Origin: Microcebus murinus
Taxonomy: Eukaryota; Chordata; Mammalia; Primates; Cheirogaleidae
Assembly: GCF_040939455.1 (NCBI RefSeq)
Contig: NC_134108.1
Location: 51,831,501-51,895,500, forward strand
DNA: 64,000 nt
Reading direction: 5' to 3'
The notes beneath the pieces are model-generated. The model was not told the origin of the DNA, searched no databases, and saw only the letters and a list, made by a program, of their open reading frames with translations. This document shows positions 12,739 through 25,960 of this stretch, one piece after another; the stretch's first letter is position 1, and each line of letters begins with the position of its first letter. Made by a program: the position numbers and the translations under genes.

Positions 12739-14487
12739 GAACTATGAAACACTGAGGAAGGAAATAGCAAAGGACACAAACAGGTGGAAAACCATACCAT
12801 GCTCGTAGGTCGGCAGAATCAACATTGTTAAAATGTCTATACTACCCAAAGTGATCTACAGAGTCAGTGTAATCCCTATTAAAATATGATTGTCATTTTT
12901 CACAGATATACAAAAAAAATTTTTACACTTAGTATGGAATCAGAGAAGATCCCATATAGCAAAAGCAATCTTAGGCAATAAAAACAAAACGGGAGGTATC
13001 AATTTACCAGACTTCAAACTATACTACAAGGCTATATTAATTAAAACAGGTTGGCTGGCACAAGAACAGGGGCATTGACCAGTGGAACAGAACAGAGAAC
13101 CCAGATATAAAACCATCCTCATATAGCCATCTAATCTTTGACAAAGCAGACAAAAACATACACTAGGGAAAAAAATCCTTATTCAATAAATGGTGCTGGG
13201 AAAACTGGATAGCCACATATAGAAGACTGAAACAGGATCCACACCTTTCACCTCTCACAAAAATCAAATCATGCTGGGTAACAGACTTTAAACCTAAGGT
13301 GTGAAACTATTAGAATTCCAGAGGAAAACATTGGAAATACTCTTCTAGACATTGGCCTAGGCAAAGAATTTATGAAGAAGACCCCAAAGGCAATCACAGC
13401 AGCAACAAAAATAAATAAATGGGACCTGATCAAATTAAACAGCTTCTGCACACCCAAAGAAACTGCCACAAGAGCAAACAGACAACCTACAGAATAGGAG
13501 AAAATTTCACAAGCTACATATCTGATAAAAGGCTGATAATTAGAATCTATTTAGAACTCAGGAAATCAGCAAGAAAAAATCAAACAACCCCATCAAAAAG
13601 TGGGCAAAGGACATGAACAGAAATTTTTCAGAAGAAGACAGAATAATGGCCAACGAACATATGAAAAAATGCTCAACATCTCTAATCATCAGGGAAATGC
13701 AAATCAAAACCACAATGAGATATCACTTATCTCCAGTGAGAATGCTTTATCAAAAAGTCCCAAAACAATACATGTTGGCATGGTTGTGGAGAGATAGGAA
13801 CATTCCTACACTGCTGGTGGGCCTGCAAACTAGTGCAACTTCTGTGGAAAGCAATATGGAGATACCTTAAAGAGATACAAGAAGCTCTACCATTTGATCC
13901 AGCAATCCCATTACTGGGCATCTACCCAAAAGAACAAAAGACAGTCTATAAAAAAGATATCTGCACTCGAATGTTTATAGCAGCACAATTCACAATTGCA
14001 AAGATGTGGAAACAACCCAAGTGCCCATCAATACATGAGTAGATTAATAAAATGTGGTATGTGTGTATGTACACACACACACACACACACACACCATGGA
14101 GTACCATTCAGCTATAAGAAACAATGCTGATATAGCACCTCTTGTATTTTCCTGGATAGAGTTGGAACCCATACTACTAAGTGAAATATCCCAAGAATGG
14201 AAAAATAAGCACCACATGTACTCACCAGCAAATTGCTTTCACTGATCAACACCTAAGTGGACATACAGGAATAACATTTATCGGGTGTTGGGCAGATGGG
14301 AGGGAGGAGGAGGGGATGGGTATATACATACAAAATGAATGCGATGCACACCGTCTTAGGGATGGACACACTTGAAGCTCTGACTCCAGGGGGGGGGGGA
14401 TGCAACACATGTAACCTAAATATTTGTACCTCCATAATATGCTGAAATAAAAAAACAAACAAACAAAAGAAAATAATAAAAGAAAAG
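12739..14487 (+). mobile_element. 5'-truncated L1 (ORF2 C-terminus and 3' UTR) with exact target duplication
   Basis: It is flanked by AAATGTTACCTCCCA at 12724-12738 and 14488-14502, a perfect 15-bp duplication. It carries the C-terminal part of ORF2: the frame 12890-13078 includes [18 protein letters not shown], and later frames include GIYPKEQKTVYKKDI and PSIHE. The frame is broken by stops and shifts, so nothing functional is encoded. The 3' UTR is short, with a G-run (14391-14399), then TGTACCTCCATAATATGCTG and an A-rich (AAAC)n tail. That 3' end also occurs at 31770-31838. An (AC)n tract lies inside at 14071-14094. Confidence 0.93.
14071..14094. repeat. (AC)n microsatellite inside the L1
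   Basis: Twelve AC units, within the L1 segment between the coding remnant GTGGTATGTGTG and CATGGAGTACC. Confidence 0.9.
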
Positions 14488-14613
14488 AAAATGTTACCTC
14501 CCATAGGAAGTATTTATTGACTTCTCTGCATGTGTCCCAGCCCTTCATACCGTGTAGAAATTATTTCTTTTCTGTCTGAACTCTGTTTTAAAACATTTCC
14601 TTCTACCTTTTTC

Positions 14614-14869
14614 TTTCCTTTTTTTTTTTTTTTTTTTTTTGGAGACAGTCACTCTGTCACCCCAGGTGCAGTGGTCTCATAGAAGCTCACAGCAACCTCA
14701 AACTCTTGGGCTCAAGCGATCTTCCTGATTTCTGGCTAATTTTTCCATTTTTAGTAGAGTCAGGGTATTGCTCTTGCTCAGGCTGGTCTCAAACCCCTGA
14801 GCTCAAGTGATCCTCCTGCCTCAGCCTCCCAGAATGCTAGGATTACAGGCATGAGCCACTGTGCCCAGG
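14614..14869 (-). mobile_element. Alu, antisense, shortened in the middle
   Basis: Poly(T) is followed by GGAGACAGTCACTCTGTCAC, then an arm missing the usual CCTGCCTCAGCCTCC..GGGACTACAGG part (a jump from CTTCCTGA to TTTCTGGCTAA), then a complete second arm. CCTTCTACCTTTTT flanks it on both sides. Confidence 0.85.
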
Positions 14870-15547
14870 CCTTCTACCTTTTTTTAATGACCAGTGTAAC
14901 TTTGGAAAATTAGAACACAGAAGTTGGAAGAAGCATCCATTTTAACCCCCTAATTTTGGGAATAAGACAACTTGAACAATATTGACTTGCCCAGTATTCA
15001 ACTGGATATTTGATAGCAGAACCAGGAGTAGAACTTGGGTCTTAGATCTTCTGCCTAGTTCTTTTTTTATACTAAACATTATAATATAATTCAGACATAT
15101 AAGCTATTTTTTAAGTATTTCTCCATGGTTCTGTTGAAGTGTATGTAGTTCTCTGTAAGCAATAAACTGAATTCCTCAAGGACGAGGATTATTTCATTTC
15201 TCTGTGTATCTTTATAGGTGATTGTCAGAGACTTATTTCCTGCTATAATGAGTGAATGAATAATAACAATTTGCTTTAGTATTAACATTCCTAATGTAAA
15301 CTTTGAATCATATTCCCTATTTACACATCTTTTAAAAGAAATAGGTTCATCGAGGCCTGTAGGGGGCAGCCCAACACAGCAAGTTTTGATTGCCCTTACT
15401 AAATAAGGTACCTGCTATCCTCTGAGATCTTCTTAGACTTAAATTGCTTCCTGTGTGGTTTTTTGAAAAATGAAAACAACTATTAATTATAAGCTTATTT
15501 GACAGGTATATCTTTAAACAATTGTCATGTATAGAAATGGGAAGTTC

Positions 15548-15571
15548 GTGTGTGTGTGTGTGTGTGTGTGT
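15548..15571. repeat. (TG)n microsatellite
   Basis: Uninterrupted TG dinucleotides in intron sequence. Confidence 0.9.
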
Positions 15572-18196
15572 TTTGTTCTTTTTTTGTGCACACTTGATCA
15601 CACTTGATGGCCTTAAAAGGGAACAGGAACTATTTGATGCAGATAATTTACCATTTTTATGACAGCCACGGTTATTTATTAGAGCTTTTTAAAATTTTGC
15701 TTTATTTATTAATTTCAAAATAACATGGGTAATCTGATGGCAAATGTTGTTCCTAATTTATAGCTAGAGAAATTAAAATATGCAAAGTTCATGTTGTTAT
15801 CCCAAACTATAAAAGTTATTAAATGAAGTAAACATTTTTTCATTACTAATTTATTTTACTAAGCTAGGCCATTGTTGCATTTGGTATTTTTAAGATTAAA
15901 AAATATTAGGACAACTTATAGATAAATAATAACAATAGCATTAACATTTATTAAGTACTTTATTGCGTGCCAGATACTGCTTCCTGCTTCAGCCCATTTT
16001 CTTCTACTAGAGAAAATACGTGGACAGAACGTAAAAATGTAGTATCTTCCCTTTAGTGTGAAGAGCTTGAAATAGCTAAAATCCTGGGTTTTTTTTTCCT
16101 TTTTATTTACATAAAGTTTTTTTTCTTTAATTATCAATAAGGAAATTTTTAGTGGTCACATTAAGAATGAACTCTCAAATTGAGGAATAAAATAAGCTTC
16201 ATTCTCCGTGCTTATGCATATAGTAATATGTGGTAATTTTAGAAACCAAAATAGTTAATACCTCATTTTGAAAGATTGTAAATGAGTTAGTTTTTATTAT
16301 TTCATCAAAAATGGTTTTTTAAGCTATCTATGCAAAGAAATTCTTGTTTACAATAAGATACTTAGTATTTTTATTATGCTAGTCTAGTCTAACACATGTA
16401 AAAATTAACCTTACTGTCTTAACTGTTTTTCTCATTCTCACCTTTTGATAATTTTACTTCTCCTTAATAACTCTTTGAGAATATGAGTAGATATAGTAAA
16501 AATATGTTAGACTTCCACTGGTCAGTTTTGAAGTTTGGTAAAAGCTTATGTTAAATGCAAAATGACTTAAAATGTTTTAACTGTTGAAAATAGAGCTATT
16601 CTATAACTTTTCAATAGTCTTTATATCACAAAATAAGATCTTAATATATTACTTTTAGAAGAAAATATTTTAAAATTAAGATTACTGCCTGGTTTATTTT
16701 TTGAAGCACCTCAGATTGCAGTTACTGTTACAGAATTTCTTGGAAGAATTGTCACCCTGGTAGTACATGCTGGAGGTACCCTATACCTTAGGACAGTTAG
16801 TCAGAGTCTCGTTGCTGTTTTAATGATTGACTTCAATCCTTCCATTTTTCACTGACTGAGATGGGTTTTAGTTTCTCAGTTCGCTGCTGGCCTAATACAG
16901 TCTTGGCAGTTAAAAACCTAAGTTTAGTTCCTGTACAAAGAATGTTCATTCCTTCAAATTTACTACTCAAGAAAATCTCTAAGACCTAAATTGGCTTCTT
17001 TGTATCACTATCACATTTTTTTTCAGCCCCTTTTCTTTCCATCACAGAGAATGCCAACATCCAGAATGGTGCCCCTTGGGGTGATCATTGAGTCTACTGA
17101 CAATTTCATGCTGTAAGAAAAATCTGCTTAATCACTTACCTATTCCAATAGTGAAAACTACCTTCTCATTTTTTTTTCTGTTCTTCTCATAAATGATTTT
17201 CATATAACATGCCAGAACACACAACACCTGTCTGTTAAGAACAGAATTACTAGGCTTTGATTCTTAGTAGTGGTTTCTTCTTTGGGTAAATATGAGAGTT
17301 GCTTTTTGGTCTAATTACTCATGCTTTTAAAATAACTACTTGCTAATAATTTCAAGTAGGTAATACAAGGGCGATCATTCGGGAATATTATAAGGAAAAA
17401 TCAATTTTAAAATGCAAAGACTAATATCCAATTCTTTATTTCTGATCTGAGCCTGGACAATTTTGTTTGACATTCCATATCAGGGTATCATACTCTCTGT
17501 TAACGTATGTACCTCAACTCTTGAGTTGATATCTGGTCTTTTATTTGGTTTTTAATGTTCAAGGTTTTATGAGATTTTATATGATACTTTTGCTTTGTGA
17601 TCCTTGCAGACTGTTTATAATAATAAGTGCCAAGGAGATGGTATAACTACAGATACATTTATACATATACTAATGTGTACACTGATTTATTAATATTACA
17701 TATAGAAACAGATATTGACATACACATACTTGAAATCCCTGAAATCTTTAAGTAGGCAAGTTGCTTCTTTTGCAGATTGATTATGATGCATTAAAATGTT
17801 AATTGTCTGCTAAGAAATATAATCTAGTATAAACATTCAATTGTATTATCTGACTTTGATGCCTTAGGAGCATTTTACAAAATATATTCTATCCTGAACA
17901 GTATGTACTTTGCAACAGTCTGCTTTAACAAAAGCTATCAACTTAAAGGAGGGTCAATGTTGGTTCAAAGAGCCACTATTTGAGTGTATTGCTTAGAGGG
18001 GTGGAGAGAGAGGTCTCTGTCAATGAAATGGTGAGTATGATTATAATTAAGTTCAACAAGATTGGAACACATATTTGGAAATCATATTTTAGTAGACCAT
18101 ATTTCTACCACATCTATGGTGTGATCTTTTCATGGAAGTCACATATATGTTGTTACACAATTATGTACATAACATAAATTAATTAAAATTGTACCA

Positions 18197-19454
18197 TTAG
18201 GTCATTAAATATGAAATGTCCGATTTCCAGTCAGAAGTTTAGTTTATTACATCTCGAACAGGAAGCGCTACAAATAATCAAAGTATGTGCCTAAATTATC
18301 GACACAGTTTTGCCATCGTACGGGTATCTTGTTTATGCCAGCAATAATGAAGCCTGGAAAGCGAGTGGTGATGAAATCATGAAAGGTGTTGTCCACAGCT
18401 TGTTGAGAATGGAATATTATTCTTTACAAGAAGTGGTCCAAAGCCTAGAAGAAATGGTAGTCAGTTGGTGCAAGGTCTGGTGAATACGGTTAATGACAGA
18501 GAGTTTCCAAGTCTAGCTTCTGTAGTTTGAGCAGCGTTGTTTTTTGCGACATGTGGTCTTGCAAGAGAATTAGCCCTGTGGCCTCTGACCAGTCTCAGCT
18601 GTTTAATCACAGGTATTCTCATCATTTCATCCAGTTGGTTGCAGTAGACATCTGCTGTAATCAGTTGACCAAGTTTCATGAAGCTGTAGTGGATAACACC
18701 ACCGCTGGACCACCAGATACCATTAGCTTTTCTTGATAAATATTTGGTTTTGGACTGAGTTTTGGCACTTCATCTTTATCCAACCATTGTTCTGAATTCT
18801 TGCAGTTGTCAAAAAGAATCTATGTTTTACCACACATAACAATATGGTGTAGAAATGGTTTGCCGTTAAGTTGTGACAACAAAGAAAGGCAGGCTTCGAG
18901 ACAATTTCTCTTCTGATGCTCATTTAATTCATGCAATACCCATCTATCCAGCTTCTTTACCTTGCCACTTGTTTCAAATGGTCCAGTATTGTTGGAATAG
19001 TAATGTCAAATGTTGCTAATTCACAAATAGGTTAAGATGGATTCGCTTCCACTACAGCTTTCAGCTCATCATTGTCCACGTTGGTCTCAGATCACCCATG
19101 TGGCTCACTTTCAAAGTTAAAATCACCAGAATGGAACTTCTCAAACCATTGATGTACTGTGTGTTCATTAGCCACATCCTTCTCAAACACTTCACTGATA
19201 TTCCGAGCTGTCTGCACTGCATTGGTTCCATGATGGAACTGATATTCAAAAATAACACAAATTTATGACTTACCCATGGTTTCACAAAAATTGCTCTAAA
19301 GAAAAAAATGTGAAAGATAATCACAAGCCAAAACACTGAGGATATACCTTCACAATAGGATAAAACCCAAGAAATATCAAAGTAAAATGTCAGAGATAGC
19401 AACTGTCAAACTTAGTACTTAAGGAAATTGGGCATTTCATACTTAAGGACTTAA
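18197..19454 (-). mobile_element. Full-length mariner (cecropia-like) transposon, coding strand minus
   Basis: The element is 1,258 bp. Its terminal inverted repeats are TTAGGTCATTAAATATGAAA.. at the left (18197-18228) and, reversed, TTAAGTCCTTAAGTATGAAA.. at the right (19423-19454), 27 of 32 positions equal. TA follows the right end; the left flank is CA, probably a mutated TA. The minus strand has a broken transposase reading frame with family phrases: HQWFEKFHSG-like near the N-terminus, KVKKLDRWVLHELNEHQKR, YCNQLDEMM, ARPHVA, and an intact PYSPDLAPTDYHFF near 18430-18490. The catalytic positions are damaged: the usual CDEKW motif reads CGKT followed by a stop, and the DNARPH aspartate is lost. 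It is therefore inactive. It resembles the Hsmar1/SETMAR transposase family but need not be Hsmar1. Confidence 0.9.
18421..19402 (-). pseudogene. Mariner transposase remnant
   Basis: Pieces of one transposase lie in different minus-strand frames (18461-18679, 18723-18923, 19061-19402), separated by frameshifts and stops. The order from high to low coordinates is N-terminal helix-turn-helix region, linker (LDRWVLHELNEHQKR), catalytic core and C-terminal PYSPDLAP motif, as expected for the family. The first and second catalytic aspartates are replaced. Confidence 0.85.
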
Positions 19455-19530
19455 TAGTTGTGAAATTTTATGAATTAGTAAGCTGAGGGTTTCAAATGGT
19501 TATTGAATTCACTGAAGAGAGATTTATATA

Positions 19531-19853
19531 CAGCTGTCTCTCAATATCCATGGAAGAGTTGTTCCGGGACTTCCCTCGGATACCAAAATCCACAGATGCT
19601 TGAGTCCCTTATATAAAATGACACAGTTATTTGCATATAACCTATGCACATCCTCCTGTAATCATCTCTAGATTACGAGTAATACCTAGTACAGTGTAAA
19701 TGCTACATAAATAGTTATACTGTATTTAGGGAATAATGACAAGAAAAAAAACTCTGTACATGTTTAGCGAAGTCACAGATTTTTTTCTGAAATATTTTTG
19801 ATCTGCTGTTGGTTGAATCCACAGTTGCAGAACCCACAAATACGGACTGACTG
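19531..19853 (+). mobile_element. Tigger-type (pogo) miniature element, copy 1
   Basis: It starts CAGCTGTCTCTCAATATCC and ends ..ACGGACTGACTG, with TA on both sides (19529-19530 and 19854-19855). Internal phrases GATACCAAAATCCACAGATG, TTTGCATATAACCTATGCAC and TTTAGGGAATAATGACAAG are those of a common mammalian Tigger family. It lies 76 bp from the mariner. Confidence 0.85.
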
Positions 19854-20824
19854 TATTAGATATACGGCGGAATTAATGTGCATGAAATTTTGAGAAACCA
19901 AAGTAATGTATGCTACTTATTACTGAACTTCACTTAACCATGTTTTGCATCATATTAAACCTGTCTTCATAACATTTGTAAATATAAATTACATATGAAA
20001 TGTAGAAAATTAAGAAATAGCATGTTTTCAATGCTAAAGACCCAGAAATCCAATGTAGTACTTACTGCTAACATTTTGTCTAGGTTTTTCAATGCATAGA
20101 TAAGAGGAACTAGGTTATTTCATGTATATGAAAGGAAATAATTTATTCTACTTATTTAATATTTGAAAGAAACAATGTATTTCAATGGCCCTTTCTTTCC
20201 TCTTTATCTTTCCTTCTTTTCTCTTTCCTTTCCCTTCTTCCTTTTTCTTTTTTTTTCATGTTTTTGTCCCGCCTTTCCTCCCTTACAGAATGTTCTCTTT
20301 TCTGCCTCACCAATCTAAAAAGTGTTTTTGCTACACAGTAAAGCATTGCCTATTTTAATTAAACTTTTGAAGTTTACTTTTAAAAGCAGAGCTTTGCTAA
20401 AGGAAAAATACCTCGATTAGCTTACATTTAAAATCCTTTTCATCGTGATGGGGGTAATTATCTGTTACTTCTAAGAATAAGGCATAGCTAATTTCTGACT
20501 CTGCGTACATGTTTAAAGTAACTTAGAATCAGCTTGGGACAGTTCTGACGTCTGCTTATGTAGTGCAGCATCCGTACTCTTCACTAGGTGTTCATTTTAG
20601 CTACAGATGCTTCATATAAAACAGGGTAGAGTAGCTTTCAAAAGGATCTACACATCAAAGTGTAACTTGAACTGGTTTTTACATTGCTTGAGGAATATTT
20701 AATGTCATAGAACTAACAAATTTGCTTTTCCCCCAACATATTATCATTTTACAGTTTTTAATACTTTTGACATGCGTGCCTTTCTAAGCCGTGTCCCATG
20801 TAATTGAATAGTTTTATTCTTTTT

Positions 20825-21158
<334 letters not shown>

Positions 21159-22573
21159 TGAATAGTTTTATTCTTTTGGAATGTTTTAACAACATTCCTA
21201 TTTAATATTATAATTCATTTTTTTGTGTGTAATAAGGAAAGTTTCATTTAACTGTATTAATTCTGGGGAATGATGATGCCACTTTTGAAGGCTTAAATAA
21301 AATTCTTTGAATAAACCACCATATTTAAAATTGGAACACCACAATCTTCCACTCATTTCTGTAGTTTGATTGATAATTATTCATGAGGCCAAGTTGATCA
21401 TCTTTTAAGACCTGGTTCGTGAGAGGGCTTTAAAATAAGTGCAGTGATGATAGCTTTAGCTACAACGTGTATCCTCTTTTGTTAGTGAATTCTTTGAAAC
21501 CAAATGCCTCTTACTCAAGCCCTCACCACAGTCTCTTTTCTATTTCTCAGAGGGATAAACTAACGTAAGCTACACAGAATTACATTAATTTTTGATGTAT
21601 ACTGCCTTCTTAGAACCCTATTTAAAAATCATCACTTCAGTGTACTAAATAACAAAATGTTTATACTAAAATAGTTTTAAAATAAAACTTCTGTTTTGGA
21701 AATGAAACCTGTAATTTGACTGCAGGATTGGTGGTACTAGATTATTATCTTGAAATAAAAATTAGAGTGCATCAACCTACTTTGTCTGTAGACAGTCCCC
21801 TCTTCAGTTAATGTCCCAAAAATATGAATTTTTTTTTGTGAAGGTAGGTACTTAAATTGTAAATAATAGTTAACCTCCTAGGATAGGCCATGTAAGTTAA
21901 TAGTCAAATGGAACTATGATATCAGTTTTGTAAACCTTAACTTACATTTATAGCACTATTCTTTTGTTATTTCCAGATTCTAATTTAAGGATCTGCAAGG
22001 GGAAAAGTTCCCTCTTACTGTACTGTAGAGTTTCTCTTCCCCATTCATTTCACAGCAGTGTGGGTGGGAATCAGCTAGGAAAGAAGGAAGGAAGAAGATG
22101 AGGAGTTCCTTGGCTACACTACTTGTGGTGGAGAGGGTTGTGGGAAAGCTCAGAAACAGTAGACAGAGTGAGTCCACAATCTGGGGAACAGTTTTTTAAT
22201 AAGGATGTTTTTGATTATCCAGACACTGTATTTGGTACTTCTCTTTCATATTATCCCTTATAATGAAATTATGTGTATATTTTAGTAAAGCTTCCTTTTT
22301 TACTAATATTTTATAATTCTAAAACTTATTATCTTCATGTTAAGCATCCAGAACATGAATACTAAATGAGTTTTGGTAAAGAATTAGGGCAGTGATTTAA
22401 ATTCCCTGAAATAACTTGAAATTGCCATAATGGTATACAACTTTTTAAGAAAAAAAAACCTGTAATTTTTCTGAATTGATGAGAGTAGGAATATATCTTG
22501 TTGTAATTTTTTAAAAATTTATTTTAAAATATAATTATTGTTTTTAAAAGCTCACACATAAAACAAACATATA

Positions 22574-22911
22574 GGCCGGGCACACTTGCTCACGCTTGTA
22601 ATCCTAGCACTCTGGGAGGCCGAGGCAGGTGGATTGCTCAAGGTCAGGAGTTCAAAACTAGCCTGAGCAAGAGCGAGACCCCATCTCTACTATAAATAGA
22701 AAGAAATTAATTGGCCAACTAAAAATACATACAGAAAAACTTAGCTGGGAATGGTGGCGCATGCCTGTAGTCCCAGCTACCCAGGAGGCTGAGGCAGTAG
22801 GATTGCTTAAGCCCAGGAGTTTGAGATTGCTGTGAGCGAGGCTGACGCCATGGCACTTACTCTAGCCTGGGCAACAAAGTGAGACTCTATCTCAAAAAAA
22901 ATAAATAAAAA
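22574..22911 (+). mobile_element. Alu (strepsirrhine type), + strand
   Basis: GGCCGGGCACACTTGCTCACG begins the first arm. The middle is ATTAATTGGCCAACTAAAAA and the tail is A-rich with (AAAT)n. AAAACAAACATATA flanks both sides. It is in opposite orientation to the Alu 1.4 kb upstream. Confidence 0.93.
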
Positions 22912-23029
22912 TAAAACAAACATATAGCATAATGCATAGCTATAAATTAAACACCGATGAAGCTGAACCATCACCTCAGAAGAACTCCCCCTTACTACCT
23001 ATACGAGGACTTAAAAAAAATAAATAATA

Positions 23030-24062
23030 GTTTTATTAAAGTATAATTCCAATACCATGAAGGTCACCCTTTTATTTATTTATTCATTTTTTTTAGAGAT
23101 GGAGTCTCAACTTGTTGCCCAGGCTGGAGTACAGTGGCTATTCACAGGCACCATCGTAGCTTGATATGGCCTGGAACTCCTGGGCTCAGTGATCCTGTTG
23201 CTTCAGTCTCTTGAGTAGCTGGACTATAGGCAATGTACCACCATACCCAGTTAAGATCACTCTTTGAAAGCATACTATTCAGTGATTTTTTTAGAATATT
23301 CACAGAGTTGTGCAACCATCAACAATATAAAATTCCAGAACATTTTCATCACTTCTCAGTTCCCCCGCCCTTCAGCCCATGACAAGTGCTAATTTATTTT
23401 CTGTCTGTTTGTTTGCCTATTCTGGACAGTTTATGTAGTTAGAATTATATATAGCCTTTTGTGTCTGGCTTTTTTTACTGCATAGTATTTTCAAGGTGCA
23501 TTCCTGTTGTAACGTGTGTCAGTACATTATTTTTATGACCTAGTAATATTCCGTTGTGTGGCAATATCATATTTTGTTTATCCATTCACCAATTGATGGA
23601 CGGCGGATTGTTTCCACTTTTTGATTATTATGAAGAAATGCTGCAATAAACATCTATGTACAGATTTTCTTATGGCATAATATTTTCATTTCTCTTTTGG
23701 AGTGCTTAACTGGCCATTTATATATCTTCTTAGAGGAGATATCTTCAAATCCTTTGCTCATTTTTAAATTGGGTTATTTTTTTCTTTATTGTTAAGTTGT
23801 AAGAATTCTTTATATATTAGAGACACTGGTCCCTTGTCAGATACAATGGTTTGCAGATATTTTCTCTCATTCTGTGGGATTTCTTTTCATTTTCTTGATG
23901 TCCTTGAAAAACAAAAATTTTAACTTTTGATGATGTTCAGCTTGTCTCTTTTTTCTTTGGTTGCTTTTGCTTTGGAGTTGTCCTATCTATGGTACCATTT
24001 CCTAATCTTAGGCCACAAAGGTTTCCTTTTATGCTTTTTAGAGTTGTAAAGTTTTGCTACAT
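23030..24062 (-). mobile_element. Antisense L1M 3' region
   Basis: GAGTTGTGCAACCATCAAC, ATCCATTCACCAATTGATGG, GAAATGCTGCAATAAACATC and TTCTCTCATTCTGTGGGAT are the ordered phrases of an old L1 3' UTR/ORF2 end in reverse. The 7SL-like monomer is inserted near its beginning. Confidence 0.8.
23082..23258 (-). mobile_element. Fossil 7SL-derived monomer (FAM/FLAM-like), antisense
   Basis: It is a single arm with no second Alu half. In reverse complement it keeps GGTGCCTGTGAATAGCCACT, a segment of 7SL RNA next to its 3' Alu domain that dimeric Alus have lost, and a partial GTTCCAGGCCATATCAAGC region. The flanks are A-rich (AATGAATAAATAAATAAA in sense). Confidence 0.75.
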
Positions 24063-25794
24063 TTTTTTCATACATTTTTCATAATAATCAAGTGCTATGT
24101 TTTTTTAATTTCTCAATCAGCAGATTACATAAGCAGTGGAAATCTGTGAAACATCACTTGCCTTTATTTGTTACTTCTAAAAATTTCACAAGAATGTTAA
24201 TAAACACTCTCACATTATAAACTTTAGCATTCACTGTAAAACCCCTAGACCGTGCTCAGAGGAGTGAGGATTTGTAAAGCTTCACTACTTCCTAGCCCAG
24301 GTTTAGAATCACTCTTCTCCTGGGTAAGACAATTCACTGGGCATCAAGAGAACAGAATTTCACTTTTGAGGTCAGCACAGATGCTTTTACTCAGACATTT
24401 CTTGCTACTTTGATTTCTTTATTTGTACTAATGAAAAGTACTTAATTATTTTATATAAGTATACCATAAAGATAGAACACGTTCATATGCAAAAGTGACA
24501 TTCAATTCTTCACAAGAAAATAGTTTATTAATTATATTATTCTTATATTAGCCTTTTTAGTGTGGCTTTAGATAAAATTAGCAAAGATATTTTAGAGCTG
24601 TTATATATAACGAAATTTAAACTATGATTCTCTTGGTATGATTTTGAAATCTTTTGGGAGAAATTTTAGAAGAATTAACATAGTTATTACTAATTATTAA
24701 CATAAATATTTACATTATTACTAAAAATGTCATTCCTAGTACTTCATATGAAACTTGTCCTTTAGCCACTCTACTGATAATTTCATATAAAAATTTAAAA
24801 GCAATATAATTTGTTCTACAAATAGATTTATAAATAGCATCAAATTGATCCCAATTTTAAGGTAAGAAAATAGTGCTTCCCTATAACACATGTTATTCAG
24901 TCACAGGATATGAGGAGGACAAAAACTGTTGCCTGTATTAAAGAAAATTTGCCTCAACTTTTTATATGACAGGATATATTTGGCATTGTCTAGACAGAAT
25001 TATAATAAATGTAACAATTTAAATAAGACAAAACGTAAACTTCAAACCAGATTGTGGATATAATTCTGATGGCTGCTTTCATTTAATCATAGTGTCAATT
25101 AAGACACTTCTGCTTTGGGGATTAAGTGTCCTGACCATAATAATGACAGCTTTTCAAATGTTAATTATTATTTTTTAGTGTTGTCAGGAATATTAAAAGT
25201 GGGCTTCAGACGCTCATAGCATAACTACAGAAGTGCTAATTTTCAGGTCTTCTATTTCCCTATATGTAAGGGATAAAAGTAGTCTGGTGAAGTGTTAACA
25301 GACTCTGATCCACCCACTCCCTGCTCCCCACTTCCCACCACCAAAAGACTGTTTACCGAGTTTAAAAGGTTTAAAAGCATTCATTTGAAAATGGTCTGTT
25401 CTTTATATTTCATGAGGTATTATAATTGTGTATATTCTTAAACTAATTTTAATATGAGCCTTCTTTTGAAAAGCATGTGATGTAAAATTTGACATGCATG
25501 AATATGTTTTATGCCGAGTATGCATGTGACAGTTTGAAGCATATATCATGTGTCATTGTTGGTAAAGTCTGGCAGCATATCCTGTGTAACCCTGTTTTCT
25601 TTTTCTTTGTGCCACCTAATGTTTATTCTAATTAACAAAACTTCAAAGGAAACTGAAGGTTGAATACCAATTATTTTTCATTCTTTTTCTCTAATTGGTT
25701 CTGTAACAACTAAATACCGTTACCTTTCTTTGGTTCCACATTCAACGACGGTTTAAAAGAGAAGAATGAAAAGAACTAATCATTATTAAGCAGC

Positions 25795-25960
25795 TGTTAC
25801 ATTATTCTATATATTTCATCTCATTTAATTATCACAGCAATCATTCAAAGATATAAATTCCCCCAATTTTCAGATTCAGAGACAAACTCTCAAAGGTTGA
25901 TATAATTTGCCCTAGATACACAGTAAGTTGTGTTGGGAGTTGAGTTTCCAACCAAGCCTT
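25795..25960. mobile_element. MIR-like SINE
   Basis: The sequence around ATCTCATTTAATTATCACAG, then TTTTCAGATTCAGAGACAAA and TTGCCCTAGATACACAGTAAG has the MIR segment order. Confidence 0.6.

Noticed and set aside
12890..14245. Chain of + strand frames resembling a real protein
   Set aside because: They are fragments of L1 ORF2 with stops and frameshifts, inside a 5'-truncated insertion with target duplication.
19061..19402. 113-codon minus-strand frame, longest in the window
   Set aside because: It falls inside the mariner and is partly out of frame with the transposase.
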